DNA of 64,000 nt from Pectobacterium carotovorum (GCA_016415585.1 CP066552.1:806001-870000); one strand, 5' to 3'; shown: positions 20,009 through 31,344, numbered from the stretch's first letter. The notes: generated by a model from the sequence alone, not told the origin. A program made the numbers and translations.

Positions 20009-20662
20009 TCAGAAATCCGCTTCGCAACGAAAGTGCATTGGGGTATTGAATGCTGGGTGGGTGATGGCCAGTTCTTGTGCGTGCAGTAAAAGGCGGGGGG
20101 CCAGCGCTTTGGCATCGGGATGCGCATAAAAGCCATCGCCGAGAATAGGGTGGTCCAGCGCGAGCAGGTGGACACGTAGTTGATGAGAGCGACCGGTAAT
20201 CGGCATCAGTTTGACGCGTGTTGTACCGTCAGCGTCACGCGACAGTACCTGATACTCCGTCTGTGCCGATTTTCCTGTTTCAAAGCAGACTTTCTGTTTC
20301 GGGCGGTTCGGCCAGTCACAGATCAGCGGCAGATCGATGACGCCCTCATCCTGCGCCATATGTCCCCAGACGCGGGCAAGGTAGGATTTCTTGGGTTCAC
20401 GCTCGCGAAACTGACGTTTTAATTCACGCTCGGCGGCTTTCGTGAGTGCAACGGCAATCACGCCGCTGGTTGCCATATCCAGACGATGCACAGATTCTGC
20501 CGTCGGGTGGTCAGCCTGAATGCGGCTCATGACGCTGTCTTTGTGTTCTGGCGCGCGGCCGGGAACCGACAGCAGACCGCTGGGTTTATTCACCACCATG
20601 ATGTGCTGATCCTGATACAGAATATGCAACCAAGGATCGGTAGGTGGGTTATAGGGTTCCAT
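20009..20662 (-). CDS. rluA: Dual-specificity pseudouridine synthase RluA
   Basis: RluA forms pseudouridine at position 746 of 23S rRNA and 32 of several tRNAs. The 217-residue protein shows the substrate motif SGLLSVPGR, the catalytic Asp motif VHRLDMATSG, GRSHQLRVHLLALDHPILGD and a C-terminal HPAFNTPMHF. The ATG at 20662 has GAAGGTG in front and matches the E. coli start; the in-frame extension to 20776 adds 38 unconserved residues. It converges with djlA. Confidence 0.96.
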   Translation of the reverse strand: MEPYNPPTDPWLHILYQDQHIMVVNKPSGLLSVPGRAPEHKDSVMSRIQADHPTAESVHRLDMATSGVIAVALTKAAERELKRQFREREPKKSYLARVWGHMAQDEGVIDLPLICDWPNRPKQKVCFETGKSAQTEYQVLSRDADGTTRVKLMPITGRSHQLRVHLLALDHPILGDGFYAHPDAKALAPRLLLHAQELAITHPAFNTPMHFRCEADF

Positions 20663-20788
20663 CGGAGCACCTTCAGACAACATATAATGTGTGATATTAG
20701 GGAGAACACGGGGATGAGGTTCCCGCAGGGAGACCTCGCCCCGTGGTATGCCCGTGTATCTCGATTTTGCAAACAACGTGTCTTTATA

Positions 20789-20821
20789 ACAGCGGTATGA
20801 GGTTTATGCCTATACCGCTGT
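20789..20821 (-). terminator. Hairpin downstream of rapA, likely terminator
   Basis: ACAGCGGTAT and ATACCGCTGT form a perfect 10-bp stem with a 13-base loop, ten bases beyond the rapA stop. The downstream T-run on the minus strand is weak, so termination efficiency is uncertain. Confidence 0.55.
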
Positions 20822-20830
20822 CAGAAACGT

Positions 20831-23734
20831 TTACTGATGTGACACCACAACCAGACGAATAGCATCCAGACGCCAGTTGGCTTCGTGCAGGTTGCTCAGC
20901 ACCTGCTCGCGCTGGTTTTCCAGTGCGGTCAGCTCATCTTCACGAATGTTGGGGTTGACGGCTTTCAGCGCTTCCAGACGTTCCAGTTCGCGGCGCAATT
21001 GCAGGTCAGCCTGCTCCTGAGCCTCGGTGATGAGCTGGCGCGCCTGCGTTTCTACCAGCGCTTCCGCTTGTTGCAGCATGGCGTGAACATCGGGCTGTAC
21101 CGCATTCACCAGCTTGCTGGACGTATGACGGTTTACGGCGTTGAGCTGGCGGTTGAAGCTCTCAAACTCAACCTGCTCCGCCAGATTGGTGCCTTTACGG
21201 TCCATCAGCAGGCGAACCGGTGTTGGCGGCAGGAAGCGGGTCAGTTGCAGGTGTTTCGGTGCCTGTGCTTCCACCACGTAAACCAGCTCAGCCAGCAGCG
21301 TGCCGACTGGCAGCGCTTTATTTTTCAGCAGCGACACTGCACAGCTTCCGGTATCGCCGGACAGCACCAGATCGAGTCCGTTACGGATGAGCGGATGTTC
21401 CCAACTGATAAACTGTGCGTCTTCGCGAGAGAGCGCCTGATCGCGATCGAAAGTGATCGTACAGCCGTCCTGCGGCAGGCCCGGGAAATCCGGCACCAGC
21501 ATATGATCGGATGGCGTTAGGATGATCAGATTATCGCTGCGATCTTCCTGATTGATGCCAACAATATCAAACAAGTTCAGTGCAAATGTCACCAGATTGA
21601 CGTCATTATCCTGTTCGGCAATGGCCTGCGCTAACAGTTGAGCTTGTTCGCCACCGTTAGAATGCATTTCCAGCAGGCGATCGCGGCCTTGCTCAAGCTG
21701 TTGCTTCAGGTTGTCGTGCTGTTGGCGGCACGTATGGATAAATTCATCCAGTCCCTGCTGTTCGCCAACCGTTGTCAGCCGCTCGATCAACTGAGCATGG
21801 TGCGTATCATAAATGGTACGACCCGTCGGGCAGGTGTGCTCAAACGCATCCAGCCCTTCGTGATACCAGCGAACCAGCAACGCCTGCGCGGTGTTTTCCA
21901 GATACGGCACCAGAATCTGAATTTCTTTTGCCTGCCCGATACGGTCCAGACGACCAATACGCTGTTCCAGCAGGTCGGGGTTAAACGGCAGATCGAACAT
22001 CACTAAATGGCTGGCAAACTGGAAGTTACGGCCTTCGGAACCGATCTCTGAACAAATCAGCACCTGTGCGCCTTCTTCTTCAGAAGCAAAATAGGCGGCG
22101 GCACGGTCACGTTCAAGAATCGACAGCCCTTCATGGAAGACGGCGGCGCGGATGGCTTCACGCGTGCGCAGCACTTGTTCCAGCTGTAGCGCGGTGGCTG
22201 CCTGTGCACAGATCACCAGGATTTTTTCATCACGATTGGCGGTCAGGTAGTTCAGTAACCATTCTACGCGTGGATCGAAGTTCCACCAGGTGGCATCGTC
22301 CCCTTCGAGCTGTTGATAAATTTGTTCCGGGTACAGCATGTCGCGGGCGCGGACTTCCAGCGCCTTGTTCGCGTTCATAATGCCGGACACTTTAATCGCC
22401 GTTTGGTACTGCGCCGGCAGCGGCAGGCGGATTTGATGCAGGACACGATGCGGGAAGCCTTTAACCCCCTGACGCGTGTTACGGAACAGCACACGGCTGG
22501 TGCCGTGGCGATCCATCAGCATGGTGATCAGTTCCTGACGCGCCTTCTGATTGTCATCGCTGTCGCTGTTGATGGCTTTCAGCAGTGGTTCAATGTCCTG
22601 CTCGCCCAGCAGATCGCTTAGCGCATTCAGTTCAGCCGTTTGGGCTTTTTCGCCTGCTAACAGCAGCGTGACGGCATCGGCAACCGGGCGGTACTGCTGC
22701 TGTTCAGCAACGAATTCTTGATAGTCGTGGAAACGGTTGGGATCGAGCAGGCGTAAGCGCGCAAAGTGGCTCTGTTGGCCGAGCTGTTCTGGCGTTGCCG
22801 TTAAGAGCAGAACGGCTGGCGTGGCGCGTGCCAGCGTTTCAATGGCCTGATATTCCGGGCTAGGGCTTTCTTCGCTCCAGACCAGATGGTGGGCTTCATC
22901 CACCACCAGCAGATCCCAGTCGGCGTTGACGAGCTGCGCAAAGCGCTGGGCGCTGCGTTGAACAAATCCCAGTGAGCAGATCACCAGCTGTTCAGTTTCA
23001 AACGGATTGCTGCTGTCCAGCTTGGCTTCGGCATAGCGCTCGTCGTCAAACAGTGAGAACAGCAGGTTAAAGCGGCGCAGCATTTCGACCAGCCACTGAT
23101 GTTGCAAGGTTTCCGGCACGACAATCAGCACGCGACTGGCACGACCCGCCAGCAGCTGCTGGTGGATGATCATCCCTGCCTCAATGGTTTTTCCCAGACC
23201 GACTTCGTCCGCCAGCAAAACGCGTGGCGCGTGGCGTTGGCCGACTTCATGAGCGATATGAAGCTGATGGGGGATAAGGCTGGCACGCATGCCACGCAAT
23301 CCGCCCCACTGTTGCAGAGCCTGCTCGTTCTGGTGCTTACGGGCGCGATAGCGCAGAGCAAAGCGATCCATACGATCGATCTGTCCGGCGAACAGGCGAT
23401 CTTGCGGTTTGTTGAACGTCAGTTTGCTGTCGAGGAAGACTTCACGCAGTTCCGCCGACGTTTCATCGTCCAGGCGTTGGCCGCAATACACCAGCAACCC
23501 TTTTTCTTCTCGCACGTCATCCACTTTGAGCTGCCAGCCTTCATGGCTGGTGACGGTATCGCCGGGATTGAACATCACGCGGGTGATGGGGGCGTCGCTG
23601 CGGGAATAAAGTCGGTTTTCACCGCTGGCAGGGAAAAGCAGCGTAATCATACGTGTATCGACGGCAACAACCGTTCCCAGTCCAAGTTCGCTTTCCGTAT
23701 CGCTGATCCAGCGCTGACCAAGTGTAAAAGGCAT
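20831..23734 (-). CDS. rapA: RapA, RNA polymerase recycling SWI2/SNF2 ATPase
   Basis: The 967-residue protein matches RapA (HepA), which binds RNA polymerase and helps its recycling. It has N-terminal tandem Tudor-like domains (about 1-110), the helicase ATP-binding domain with [17 protein letters not shown] and the DEAH box in VVDEAHHL, a C-terminal helicase domain with [10 protein letters not shown], and a long C-terminal region. Length agrees with the E. coli protein (968). It lies between polB and rluA. Confidence 0.98.
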   Translation of the reverse strand: MPFTLGQRWISDTESELGLGTVVAVDTRMITLLFPASGENRLYSRSDAPITRVMFNPGDTVTSHEGWQLKVDDVREEKGLLVYCGQRLDDETSAELREVFLDSKLTFNKPQDRLFAGQIDRMDRFALRYRARKHQNEQALQQWGGLRGMRASLIPHQLHIAHEVGQRHAPRVLLADEVGLGKTIEAGMIIHQQLLAGRASRVLIVVPETLQHQWLVEMLRRFNLLFSLFDDERYAEAKLDSSNPFETEQLVICSLGFVQRSAQRFAQLVNADWDLLVVDEAHHLVWSEESPSPEYQAIETLARATPAVLLLTATPEQLGQQSHFARLRLLDPNRFHDYQEFVAEQQQYRPVADAVTLLLAGEKAQTAELNALSDLLGEQDIEPLLKAINSDSDDNQKARQELITMLMDRHGTSRVLFRNTRQGVKGFPHRVLHQIRLPLPAQYQTAIKVSGIMNANKALEVRARDMLYPEQIYQQLEGDDATWWNFDPRVEWLLNYLTANRDEKILVICAQAATALQLEQVLRTREAIRAAVFHEGLSILERDRAAAYFASEEEGAQVLICSEIGSEGRNFQFASHLVMFDLPFNPDLLEQRIGRLDRIGQAKEIQILVPYLENTAQALLVRWYHEGLDAFEHTCPTGRTIYDTHHAQLIERLTTVGEQQGLDEFIHTCRQQHDNLKQQLEQGRDRLLEMHSNGGEQAQLLAQAIAEQDNDVNLVTFALNLFDIVGINQEDRSDNLIILTPSDHMLVPDFPGLPQDGCTITFDRDQALSREDAQFISWEHPLIRNGLDLVLSGDTGSCAVSLLKNKALPVGTLLAELVYVVEAQAPKHLQLTRFLPPTPVRLLMDRKGTNLAEQVEFESFNRQLNAVNRHTSSKLVNAVQPDVHAMLQQAEALVETQARQLITEAQEQADLQLRRELERLEALKAVNPNIREDELTALENQREQVLSNLHEANWRLDAIRLVVVSHQ

Positions 23735-23780
23735 AAATTCTTAGCTCGATGTTCGTCTGTGTCGGAGGAATGTCTGATTA

Positions 23781-23801
23781 CATTATCGGTTGCCGATAAT
23801 G
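23781..23801. promoter_or_regulatory. Perfect inverted repeat upstream of rapA
   Basis: CATTATCGG and CCGATAATG form a 9-bp perfect dyad with a three-base spacer, 47 bases upstream of the rapA start codon. It could be an operator or a hairpin in the rapA leader. I cannot name a binding protein. Confidence 0.4.
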
Positions 23802-23919
23802 CTGCTGATGCAAATTCAGAAAGGGCGTTATGGTAATAGATGACGGTGCGTTCGTCACCCCTCAAACTTGCTATGGCGCGAATTAACCCCTTTCATCTAA
23901 AAACATGAATGTCTGCCAT

Positions 23920-26286
23920 TTAAAACAGGCCCATCTGACCTGTTACCAGCGTAGCAAAATCGTCGTGCAGGAACGGTAGAATGGCATCCGCGACGGGCTG
24001 GAGCTGGCGTTCGACATAATGCTGGTAATCCAGCGGAGCATGCCGGGTTTCCAATGGTTCGGGGCCATTGACGGTCATCACATAGCTGATCCAGCCGCCG
24101 TTTTGGTATTGCAGCGGTCGTCCCTGCTGGCGGTTATAGTCATCGGCGATTTTCGCGGCTCTGGCGTGGGGCGGCACGTTGCGCTGGTAATCATCGAGCC
24201 GACGGCGCAGCCGTTTACGGTAGATCAGCAGATCGTCAAAATCCCCGTTCAGGGTACGATCGACATAATCCCTCAGCCAGTCCTGATAAGGCTGTTGCTG
24301 AAAAATCAGCAGATAGAGCTGCTGCTGAAACTGCTGCGCCAACGGTGTCCAGTCGGTACGCACGGTTTCCAGCCCTTTGAACACCATTTTTTCGCCTTGT
24401 GGCGTGTCGATCAGGCCGGCGTAGCGTTTTTTACTGCCTTGTTCCGCGCCGCGAATCGTTGGCATCAGGAAGCGGCGAAAATGCGTTTCAAATTCCAGCT
24501 CCAGCGCACTGGTCAACTGCTGAGTGTCTTGCAGGTGCTGTGTCCACCATTGGTTAACGTGTTGCACCAGCGTTTTGCCAATCTTTGCTGCTTCTTCTTC
24601 GCTATGTGCGTGCTTCAACCAGACAAAGGTGGAGTCGGTATCGCCATAAATCACCTGATAGCCCTGTTCCTCGATCAGTTCGCGCGTTTTGCGCATGATT
24701 TCATGGCCGCGTAGGGTGATGGAGGAGGCGAGACGTGGGTCGAAGAAGCGGCAGCCTGTGGCTCCTAGTACGCCGTAAAAGGCATTCATGATGATTTTTA
24801 GCGCTTGAGACAGCGGTTTATTATTGGCGCGCTTCGCCGCTTCGCGCCCTTGCCAGATTTGCTCGACAATCGCCGGTAAGCAGTGCTGTTCGCGGGAGAA
24901 CCACGCGCCGCGAAAACCGGAGACTGCGTGCTGAGCGTCTGGATTCTGTGTTCCCACCACCAGCCCGACCGGGTCGATCAGGAACGTGCGGATAATCGAA
25001 GGGTAGAGGCTTTTGTAATCCAGTACGAGCACTGAATCATACAGGCCGGGACGCGAATCCATCACAAATCCGCCGGGGCTGGCTTCAAGCGCGACGTCAC
25101 CGAGATTCGGGGCAACGTAACCCATGCGATGCATGCGCGGTAAATAAAGGTGGTAAAATGCTGCGACGGAACCCCCGCTGCGATCGGCTGCCAGTCCGGT
25201 GACGCTAGCGCGCTCTAGCAAAAAAGGCAGCAGCTCGGTTTTGTCGAAAATACGCGTGACCAATTCGCAGTCTTGCAGGTTATAGCGAGCGAGAGCAGGT
25301 TTATCCTCGGCAAAACGGCGGTCGATTTCATCCATTCGCTGATAGGGTGTGCCGATAGCTTTTCCTTCCCCCAGCAGCGACTGTGCGACAAATTCCAGAC
25401 TAAACGAGGCAAAATTCCACGTTGCGGATTTGAGGGCTTCAATGCCGTCAATAATCAGGCGGCCGGTGGCGCTGGCAAAAAAATGCCCCTGTTTAAAGCC
25501 GTGTTCCCGCCATTCTAACGCCTGTCCGTTACGCCCCAGCTTGAGCGGAATGTTGTAGCGTTCGGCATGTTTCTGCAAGACACGTAGATCAAACTGCACC
25601 AGATTCCAGCCGATGATGGCATCGGGATCGTGCTGCTGCATCCAGGTATTCAGCTTTTCCAACAGTAGCGGGCGGCTGGCGACGTACTCAAGATTAAAAT
25701 CTTCGTGTTTAGCAGGCGTGCCGTTCGGCGGGCCGAGCATGTAAACTTGACGCTGTCCGCAGCCTTCCAGCCCGATGCAGTAAAGCTCGCCGTGGCGGGT
25801 GGTCTCGATATCCAGCGACACCAGTTTGAGCGTAGGGCGATAGTCGGGATTGGGTTTCATGCGGGCTTCCGTCAGCAAGCTACCTGACGTTGGGTTACCG
25901 CTAAACCACACGGGCGCGGTGATAAAGCGCTCCATCAGAAAACGTTCCGTCGGGCGAGTATCCGCTTCGTAGACTTGAACACCTCCCTCGCGTAGCAATT
26001 TTTCCAGCCGCAGCAACTGACGATATTGTGGGCAATACAACCCCAACAGCGGCTGATGGTGGAAGTCCTGCATGGCGAGTGGTTTTAACTGCCAGCGTTT
26101 TTCCTGCTGTAAGAGCGTTCTTGCCCGAGCTTCCTGTTGCGCGGGAATAAAGGCAATGGACTCTTGTACCGGTAGCCGTGCAAGAAGTGGCCCCTCATCG
26201 GTGGCCAGCCAGAATTCAACCTGCGTGCCTGCTGGTGTGTCGTTCCAGTGGCGGGTCAGTAGAAACCCTTGACGAACCTGAGTCAC
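23920..26286 (-). CDS. polB: DNA polymerase II
   Basis: This family B polymerase of 788 residues has a 3'-5' exonuclease domain with Exo I motif [15 protein letters not shown] and Exo [15 protein letters not shown], then polymerase motif [14 protein letters not shown], motif [16 protein letters not shown] and motif [12 protein letters not shown] choose the GTG at 26286 because AAAAGG stands in front and it reproduces the E. coli N-terminus (QGFLLTRHW); the ATG at 26469 would run into the neighbouring gene. Pol II restarts replication and bypasses lesions. In E. coli the gene is under LexA control. Confidence 0.96.
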   Translation of the reverse strand: MTQVRQGFLLTRHWNDTPAGTQVEFWLATDEGPLLARLPVQESIAFIPAQQEARARTLLQQEKRWQLKPLAMQDFHHQPLLGLYCPQYRQLLRLEKLLREGGVQVYEADTRPTERFLMERFITAPVWFSGNPTSGSLLTEARMKPNPDYRPTLKLVSLDIETTRHGELYCIGLEGCGQRQVYMLGPPNGTPAKHEDFNLEYVASRPLLLEKLNTWMQQHDPDAIIGWNLVQFDLRVLQKHAERYNIPLKLGRNGQALEWREHGFKQGHFFASATGRLIIDGIEALKSATWNFASFSLEFVAQSLLGEGKAIGTPYQRMDEIDRRFAEDKPALARYNLQDCELVTRIFDKTELLPFLLERASVTGLAADRSGGSVAAFYHLYLPRMHRMGYVAPNLGDVALEASPGGFVMDSRPGLYDSVLVLDYKSLYPSIIRTFLIDPVGLVVGTQNPDAQHAVSGFRGAWFSREQHCLPAIVEQIWQGREAAKRANNKPLSQALKIIMNAFYGVLGATGCRFFDPRLASSITLRGHEIMRKTRELIEEQGYQVIYGDTDSTFVWLKHAHSEEEAAKIGKTLVQHVNQWWTQHLQDTQQLTSALELEFETHFRRFLMPTIRGAEQGSKKRYAGLIDTPQGEKMVFKGLETVRTDWTPLAQQFQQQLYLLIFQQQPYQDWLRDYVDRTLNGDFDDLLIYRKRLRRRLDDYQRNVPPHARAAKIADDYNRQQGRPLQYQNGGWISYVMTVNGPEPLETRHAPLDYQHYVERQLQPVADAILPFLHDDFATLVTGQMGLF

Positions 26287-26337
26287 TAAGCGGCCTTTTA
26301 TAGCAAGCGGGATTAAGGAAGGATAGTAGGGATAAGT

Positions 26338-26353
26338 ATGGTTATTTATACAG
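26338..26353 (-). promoter_or_regulatory. Possible LexA (SOS) box upstream of polB
   Basis: On the minus strand CTGTATAAATAACCAT lies about 50 bases before the polB start. It matches the CTGT half of the LexA site but is imperfect in the second half (CCAT against ACAG). A second near-match, read on the plus strand, begins with CTGTATAT at 26374. PolB is a known SOS gene in E. coli, which is why I note it. Confidence 0.35.
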
Positions 26354-26398
26354 GTAATGTCCAGCAACATCACCTGTATATAAAGAAGGGGGATTGGA

Positions 26399-27979
26399 TT
26401 ACTGCTCTCCGCTGGAGGCAGAGACCACACGGTTGCGGCCTTCCTGTTTGGCTTGGTATAGGGCTTCATCCGCCAGTTTGAAGGTTCGCTCGATCGATAT
26501 ATTACTCACGCTCGGCTGCCACAGCGCGACACCCAATGAGATCGTAATGCTACCTACGACAGGAATGGTTGATTCCTGTGTGCGCTGCCGCAACCGTTCG
26601 GCAATGTTGAGTGCGACATCCAGGCTGGTTTCCGGTAGCAGGATAAGAAACTCTTCACCGCCACTGCGGCACAGAATATCTGAGTCACGCGAGCTGGTAC
26701 GAATCAACTGTGACAAATAACGAATGACATTGTCCCCAACGTCATGCCCATAGGTGTCATTGATGCGTTTGAAGCGATCAATATCCAGTGCGACGACGGC
26801 AAAACTTTTCTGTCCCATCTGCCAGTAACGGAGAGCGCTATCCAACCCACGACGATTGAGCAGTTCGGTCATTGGATCTGAGTGTGCCTCAGAACGCAAC
26901 TTACCAATCTTGCGCTGGAGTAGATCGATACCCAGTAACATCGCCTGTTTGAGCTGCGAAGCTTCAAAATACCAGGAGTGAATATTTCGAATATCGTCGG
27001 AAACGTCCGTTGCATCCATCTTATTGGCGCTACGCGCCAATAGCCACAGAGGCTGGGCGATGAGCCGAGCAAGCAGCCAGACGCAGAAGATGGTCAAAAG
27101 CGCGAGTGGGAGCGTGTGGCGTAACACGTTCAGCATTAAGCCATCCAACGGTTTCAGTGTAATGTCCGTTGGGCGTAACGCCACAATCACCCACTGTGAG
27201 GTTGATTCAATAGCGTAGCCTGCCAACATTTTTTCACCTAAATAGTTAGTGACATGCTGGCTACTGTTACTATCGGGCAGTGCCTCGAGTGTCAGGTCGT
27301 TGGTATCTATTTTGCCAATACGCTCCATATCACGGTGGTACAACGTCTTCCTATCTTTATCGGTGACATAGATATAAGAGCCGTCGCGGTAATAGTGTTT
27401 GTCTAATAATGTATTGAGAACGCTGGGCTGTTTAAGGTAGATCGATCCACCGATAAACCCTTTGTAGCGGCCGTCCCGTGTGAAAATCGGCGAAGATATC
27501 AGTACGATGAAGTTATTGGCGGCAGACACATAGGGCTGGCTGATAAGAGGCTGCTTTTCTTTCAGGGCTTCAAGAGCGCCGTCTGTTGTCAGGCTTTTCC
27601 CGATTAATTGGAACGTATCGGGTGACGTGGCTCTGACGATACCTTTTTCATCAGCAATGACAACAGAATTGAAGTTGCTGGTCTGTAGCCGCAGGCGGTC
27701 GGCTTCTTTAAGCAGGCTAGTCTTATCATCCATCTGGGTTGCGACGATATTGGCGCTATAGGCTAGCTGCTGCTGGGCTTCTTTAAAGAAAGAATGGGTC
27801 ATTGCCGAAAGTTTGGTGGCGTAGACGCGGTTGGCTTCCAGTGTGTTATCAATCAGAAGCTCTCGTTGGACGCGATAGCTGGCATAAAAACTGTTTGCCA
27901 GCGTCACCAGTGCGCTTGCCACTGCCAGAAGTAGGATAAGACGTCGTAATCCGAAATGGTTGAGTAGTTTAAAAAACAT
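26399..27979 (-). CDS. Membrane-bound diguanylate cyclase with periplasmic sensor domain
   Basis: The 526-residue protein has an N-terminal membrane segment ([17 protein letters not shown]), a periplasmic double-Cache-like sensor (about 35-285), a second membrane segment ([18 protein letters not shown]), a HAMP-like linker and a C-terminal GGDEF domain. The active-site motif is GGEEF at 440-444, and an intact inhibitory I-site RDSD lies at 431-434, so it is predicted to make cyclic di-GMP under feedback control. No EAL domain is present. The ligand is unknown. It sits upstream of polB on the same strand at a position occupied by ara genes in E. coli. Confidence 0.92.
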   Translation of the reverse strand: MFFKLLNHFGLRRLILLLAVASALVTLANSFYASYRVQRELLIDNTLEANRVYATKLSAMTHSFFKEAQQQLAYSANIVATQMDDKTSLLKEADRLRLQTSNFNSVVIADEKGIVRATSPDTFQLIGKSLTTDGALEALKEKQPLISQPYVSAANNFIVLISSPIFTRDGRYKGFIGGSIYLKQPSVLNTLLDKHYYRDGSYIYVTDKDRKTLYHRDMERIGKIDTNDLTLEALPDSNSSQHVTNYLGEKMLAGYAIESTSQWVIVALRPTDITLKPLDGLMLNVLRHTLPLALLTIFCVWLLARLIAQPLWLLARSANKMDATDVSDDIRNIHSWYFEASQLKQAMLLGIDLLQRKIGKLRSEAHSDPMTELLNRRGLDSALRYWQMGQKSFAVVALDIDRFKRINDTYGHDVGDNVIRYLSQLIRTSSRDSDILCRSGGEEFLILLPETSLDVALNIAERLRQRTQESTIPVVGSITISLGVALWQPSVSNISIERTFKLADEALYQAKQEGRNRVVSASSGEQ

Positions 27980-28003
27980 AGTGGCAGCGCGGCACAGTGG
28001 CAA

Positions 28004-28338
28004 AAAATGACTGCTATCATAAGTGTTGACGCTCGTCGGTGCAAAAGAATTGAACAGAAAACGACATGACTCAAGTTGAGCTAACGGCTTGAATTGGAAA
28101 ATGATATTGGGTGTGTGCTAATAATTTTAATAGTTGATATTTATCAAAATGTACATGCTTTCACCATCTGAAGGCTGAGAGAGCTTCAGTACTGGATAGA
28201 TAAACCCTGCTACATATTTTCAGTAGGATATTGCTGGTTTTTGCTGTAGCGGCAGTAGAATTATGGGGAGAAATCAGGAGTTGACGGCTTCTGCTATGAT
28301 CCAGACAATCCTTGTTTTTATAAAATATGGGTAGGTTT
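28004..28338. other. Divergent intergenic region between the diguanylate cyclase and yabI
   Basis: This AT-rich stretch of about 335 bases must hold promoters for both genes. The yabI ribosome-binding site (TAGGTTT) is at its right end. I see no coding frame, strong hairpin or repeat. Confidence 0.5.
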
Positions 28339-29109
28339 ATGGAAGCGTGGCTGGATCATCTGGTTACTCAATCGCTGGCGTATTCACTGATCGCCGTCAT
28401 GCTGGTTGCCTTTTTAGAATCTCTGGCTCTGGTAGGGCTGCTGTTGCCGGGAACGGTGATGATGGCAACGCTGGGAGCACTGATCGGCAGCGGACAAATG
28501 GGGCTTTACCCGGCGTGGGCGGCAGGGATTATCGGTTGCCTGCTAGGGGACTGGATTTCCTATTTCATTGGCATGCGCTTTAAGGCACCGCTGCATAACT
28601 GGTCTTTCCTGAAAAAGCATCAGGCGTTGCTGAGTAAAACCGAATATGCCCTGTATCAGCACCCGATGCCGACGATACTGATCGGGCGTTTTGTCGGCCC
28701 GACGCGTCCGCTTATCCCGATGGTGGCGGGGATGCTGGGGTTACCGCCTTATAAATTTGCCGTGCCGAATATCATCGGCTGCCTGCTGTGGCCGCCGGCT
28801 TACTTCTTACCTGGCATTCTGGCTGGCGTTGCGATTGATATTCCCGCGGGGACGAATAGCGCAGGATTTAAGTGGCTGCTGCTGATTACTGCCATCATGG
28901 TGTGGGGCGCAGGCTGGCTAAACTGGCGCTGGTGGCACAGTGATAAGCGTAAACATCATGACTGGTTTAGCAGAAAGATGCCGCTCAGACGTCTGCGCTG
29001 GGTCGCGCCCGTGATGTCTGTGGCGGCGGTTGCCTTGTCGATCGTACTGATTCAGCACCCGCTGATGCCAGTTTACCGCCATCTGCTATGGCAGGTGTTA
29101 AACGGGTAA
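28339..29109 (+). CDS. yabI: DedA family membrane protein YabI
   Basis: The 256-residue protein is a DedA/SNARE-associated membrane protein close to E. coli YabI. It shows AFLESLALVGLLLPG, the family motif GRFVGPTRPLIPMVAGML and NIIGCLLWPPAYFLPGILAG, with five or six hydrophobic segments. DedA proteins act in lipid scrambling and membrane homeostasis; the role of this member is not established. The ATG at 28339 follows GTAGG; a start 12 bases earlier is possible. In E. coli yabI adjoins thiQ, but here ilvBN and a glycosidase gene lie between. Confidence 0.93.
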   Translation: MEAWLDHLVTQSLAYSLIAVMLVAFLESLALVGLLLPGTVMMATLGALIGSGQMGLYPAWAAGIIGCLLGDWISYFIGMRFKAPLHNWSFLKKHQALLSKTEYALYQHPMPTILIGRFVGPTRPLIPMVAGMLGLPPYKFAVPNIIGCLLWPPAYFLPGILAGVAIDIPAGTNSAGFKWLLLITAIMVWGAGWLNWRWWHSDKRKHHDWFSRKMPLRRLRWVAPVMSVAAVALSIVLIQHPLMPVYRHLLWQVLNG

Positions 29110-29118
29110 GGTTGGGCA

Positions 29119-29137
29119 GGCCGGGAAAGACCCGGCC
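29119..29137. terminator. Hairpin between convergent yabI and ilvN
   Basis: GGCCGGG and CCCGGCC pair around a five-base loop, ten bases after the yabI stop and just beyond the ilvN stop. T-runs are short on both sides, so it is only a plausible bidirectional terminator. Confidence 0.5.
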
Positions 29138-29144
29138 AAGCCAT

Positions 29145-29462
29145 TTAGCAGTAGAACTCGGCGACCTGCTCGAAAATACGCATTTCTTCACCGTGACGGC
29201 GTACCTGAAGGACGTCCTCCAGTTTTTCCACCTGACTGATCATTTGCTGTAGCCGCTGGTCATCTTTGACAAGTAGCCAGATCCGGCTTTCCTCGCCATT
29301 TGCCAGCGGCATACACAGAATGCCTTCCACGTTAAATGCGCGACGGGCAAACAGGCCACAAACGTGTGACATGACGCCGGGGTGGTTGCGTACCGAGAGC
29401 TCCAGCGTGACCTGATTTGACGTTGATTGCGTTGGCGAAGTTAGTTGAATTGACATAGTCAT
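29145..29462 (-). CDS. ilvN: Acetohydroxyacid synthase I small (regulatory) subunit
   Basis: The 105-residue protein is an ACT-domain regulatory subunit matching IlvN, with [29 protein letters not shown] and [17 protein letters not shown]. It confers valine sensitivity and stimulates the IlvB catalytic subunit. The start codon overlaps the ilvB stop (TAATG), so the two are coupled. A second ATG two codons later is an alternative start. Confidence 0.96.
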   Translation of the reverse strand: MTMSIQLTSPTQSTSNQVTLELSVRNHPGVMSHVCGLFARRAFNVEGILCMPLANGEESRIWLLVKDDQRLQQMISQVEKLEDVLQVRRHGEEMRIFEQVAEFYC

Positions 29463-31126
29463 TAATCTCCGATCATATCGATGTTCGCGGCGCCCGGTGG
29501 CACGATGGGTAACACTTTTTCATTGGCGTCAATGAGTACGTGGATCAGCGCAGGGCCTGGTTGGTTGAGCATCTCTTGCAGCGCGGCCTGTGGATCGGCG
29601 GCGGCGTTCAGATCGCAAGTTGCAAAGCCGAAGCCTGCGGCAATCGCGAGGAAATTCGCGCTGTAGCGGTAATCGGCCGCGAAGATGCGCTTCTGGAAAA
29701 ACATATCCTGTTGCTGGTGAACCAGACCGAGTGACTGGTTGTTCATCAGGACGATTTTTACGTTAAGTCCTTCTTCTGCCGCGGTTGCCATTTCCTGAAT
29801 ATTCATCATCAGGCTGCCATCACCAGAGAAACACACCACGGTGCGATCCGGTTCAGCCAGCGCCGCGCCAATCGCCGCAGGCAGGCCAAAACCCATCGTC
29901 CCAAACCCGCCGGATGTCAGCCATTGGCGTGGACGACGCAGAGGATAAGACTGCGCGACCCACATCTGATGCTGGCCGACATCGGTCGTGATGATGGCAT
30001 CATCCGTCAGCGCCTGTGCCGTGGCCTGAACCAGACCATAATGGCTCAATGGATCGTCAGCGCCCGGCATGCTGAACGGAAATTCCTGTTGCAGCCCGCA
30101 GACGGTGGCACGCCATACGTCACGCTGCTGTGGCGCAATATGTGGCAGCAGCTGATCCAGCGCTTGCGCGACATCTGCATTGATCGCCACGTGTGGCTGG
30201 CGGATCTTACCCAGTTCGGCGGGATCAATATCGATGTGAATGATGCTGGCATTCGGGCAAAACTGTTCCGCTTTACCAATCGCGCGATCGTCAAAACGCG
30301 CCCCCAGCACAATTAACAAATCTGCCTGTTGTAAGATCAGATTGGTTGATCGTGCGGCGTGCATGCCCAGCATACCGAGCGACAGGGGATGATCGACAGG
30401 CATCGTACCCAGCGCCATCAGCGTCATGGTGGTTGGCAGGCTGGAACGTTCCGCCAGTTGAACCGCCTGTTCGTGCGCGACGCCGCTAACAATCCCGCCG
30501 CCGAGATAGAGCACCGGACGCTGAGCCGCGTTAATCATGGCCGCAGCACGCTCGATTTCCTGCTGAGGGATAGCGGGTGGCGTATCGAGAGGAAAGACGT
30601 CTGGCAGTTCGCTCAGCTCAATGGTCGCATTCTGGATATCTTTTGGAATATCGATCCACACCGGACCGGGACGGCCCGACTGTGCGATGCGAAAGGCTTC
30701 TGGAATCACACGCGGCAGTTCGTTGATGTCGCGAACCAGATAGTTATGTTTGGTGACGGGAATAGAAATGCCGTAGGTGTCGACTTCCTGAAACGCATCG
30801 GTACCGATCATGCTGGAAGGCACCTGACCAGTGATACACACCAGCGGGATCGAATCCAGTTTGGCATCGGCGATGGCGGTGAGCAGGTTGGTCGCCCCCG
30901 GCCCGCTGGAAGCCATGCAAACCGCAGCGCGTCCGCTGGCTCGCGCCATGCCTTGTGCCATAAATCCAGCGCCTTGCTCGTGGCGAGCCAGAACGTGGCG
31001 AATCGTCTTACTTTGACCCAGTGCATCATATAACGGCAGGGCCGCGCCGCCGGGAATGCCCGCTACGGTGGTGATACCCTGCTGTTCGAGCAGCCGAACA
31101 ATTAACTGAGCGCCTGTATAACGCAT
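29462..31126 (-). CDS. ilvB: Acetohydroxyacid synthase I large (catalytic) subunit
   Basis: This thiamine-diphosphate enzyme condenses two pyruvates, or pyruvate with 2-ketobutyrate, in valine, leucine and isoleucine synthesis. The 554-residue protein has the N-terminal PYR domain with the catalytic Glu in [12 protein letters not shown], a central domain, and the C-terminal ThDP motif [15 protein letters not shown] ending in the NN pair. I start at the ATG at 31126, which has AAGGA seven bases before it; the ATG at 31141 has none. It is preceded by an attenuator and the leader peptide gene ivbL. Confidence 0.97.
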   Translation of the reverse strand: MRYTGAQLIVRLLEQQGITTVAGIPGGAALPLYDALGQSKTIRHVLARHEQGAGFMAQGMARASGRAAVCMASSGPGATNLLTAIADAKLDSIPLVCITGQVPSSMIGTDAFQEVDTYGISIPVTKHNYLVRDINELPRVIPEAFRIAQSGRPGPVWIDIPKDIQNATIELSELPDVFPLDTPPAIPQQEIERAAAMINAAQRPVLYLGGGIVSGVAHEQAVQLAERSSLPTTMTLMALGTMPVDHPLSLGMLGMHAARSTNLILQQADLLIVLGARFDDRAIGKAEQFCPNASIIHIDIDPAELGKIRQPHVAINADVAQALDQLLPHIAPQQRDVWRATVCGLQQEFPFSMPGADDPLSHYGLVQATAQALTDDAIITTDVGQHQMWVAQSYPLRRPRQWLTSGGFGTMGFGLPAAIGAALAEPDRTVVCFSGDGSLMMNIQEMATAAEEGLNVKIVLMNNQSLGLVHQQQDMFFQKRIFAADYRYSANFLAIAAGFGFATCDLNAAADPQAALQEMLNQPGPALIHVLIDANEKVLPIVPPGAANIDMIGD

Positions 31127-31182
31127 GTTTACATCCTTCATCAGGGCCGGTGCGGTGTCGGAGCGGGGAGGGTAGAAACAAG

Positions 31183-31213
31183 AAACCCCGCTCGGCTTGC
31201 GCCGGCGGGGTTT
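31183..31213 (-). terminator. Attenuator of the ilvBN operon
   Basis: On the minus strand a GC-rich stem (AAACCCCGC with GCGGGGTTT) is followed by a T-rich stretch. It lies between the Val-rich leader peptide and ilvB, the classic transcription-attenuation layout. Confidence 0.9.
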
Positions 31214-31236
31214 GAGAATCTTCGATTCGGAACCCG

Positions 31237-31344
31237 TTACGGCGCGCTGCCGACGACGACCACGACGACCACGCGCACGACGACGACCGCGTCAACATGC
31301 GCGGTGTGTAGTAGTGCTGAAGTGGAAGAAGTGTAGTGCGTCAC
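31237..31344 (-). CDS. ivbL: ilvBN operon leader peptide IvbL
   Basis: This 35-residue ORF starts at a GTG with AGGA nine bases upstream and ends GSAP before a TAA. Its core reads AVVVVRVVVVVVVGSAP, which matches E. coli IvbL (AVVVVRVVVVVGNAP) with two extra valines. Counting an earlier one there are twelve Val codons, almost all GTC. Ribosome stalling at these codons when valyl-tRNA is scarce would prevent formation of the attenuator at 31183-31213. The second-position Leu pair and the Val run suit control by both amino acids. Confidence 0.93.
   Translation of the reverse strand: MTHYTSSTSALLHTAHVDAVVVVRVVVVVVVGSAP

Noticed and set aside
20885..23836. Plus-strand ORFs opposite rapA (211 and 245 residues)
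   Set aside because: They are antisense shadows of rapA produced by its codon pattern.
31026..31298. Minus-strand ORF starting MLTRSSSCAWSSWSSS
   Set aside because: It is the out-of-frame reading of the GTC-rich ivbL leader and the attenuator; the ivbL frame is the real one.
31237..31344. Short tandem repeat of GAC/GTC triplets
   Set aside because: The apparent microsatellite is the Val codon run of the ivbL leader peptide.
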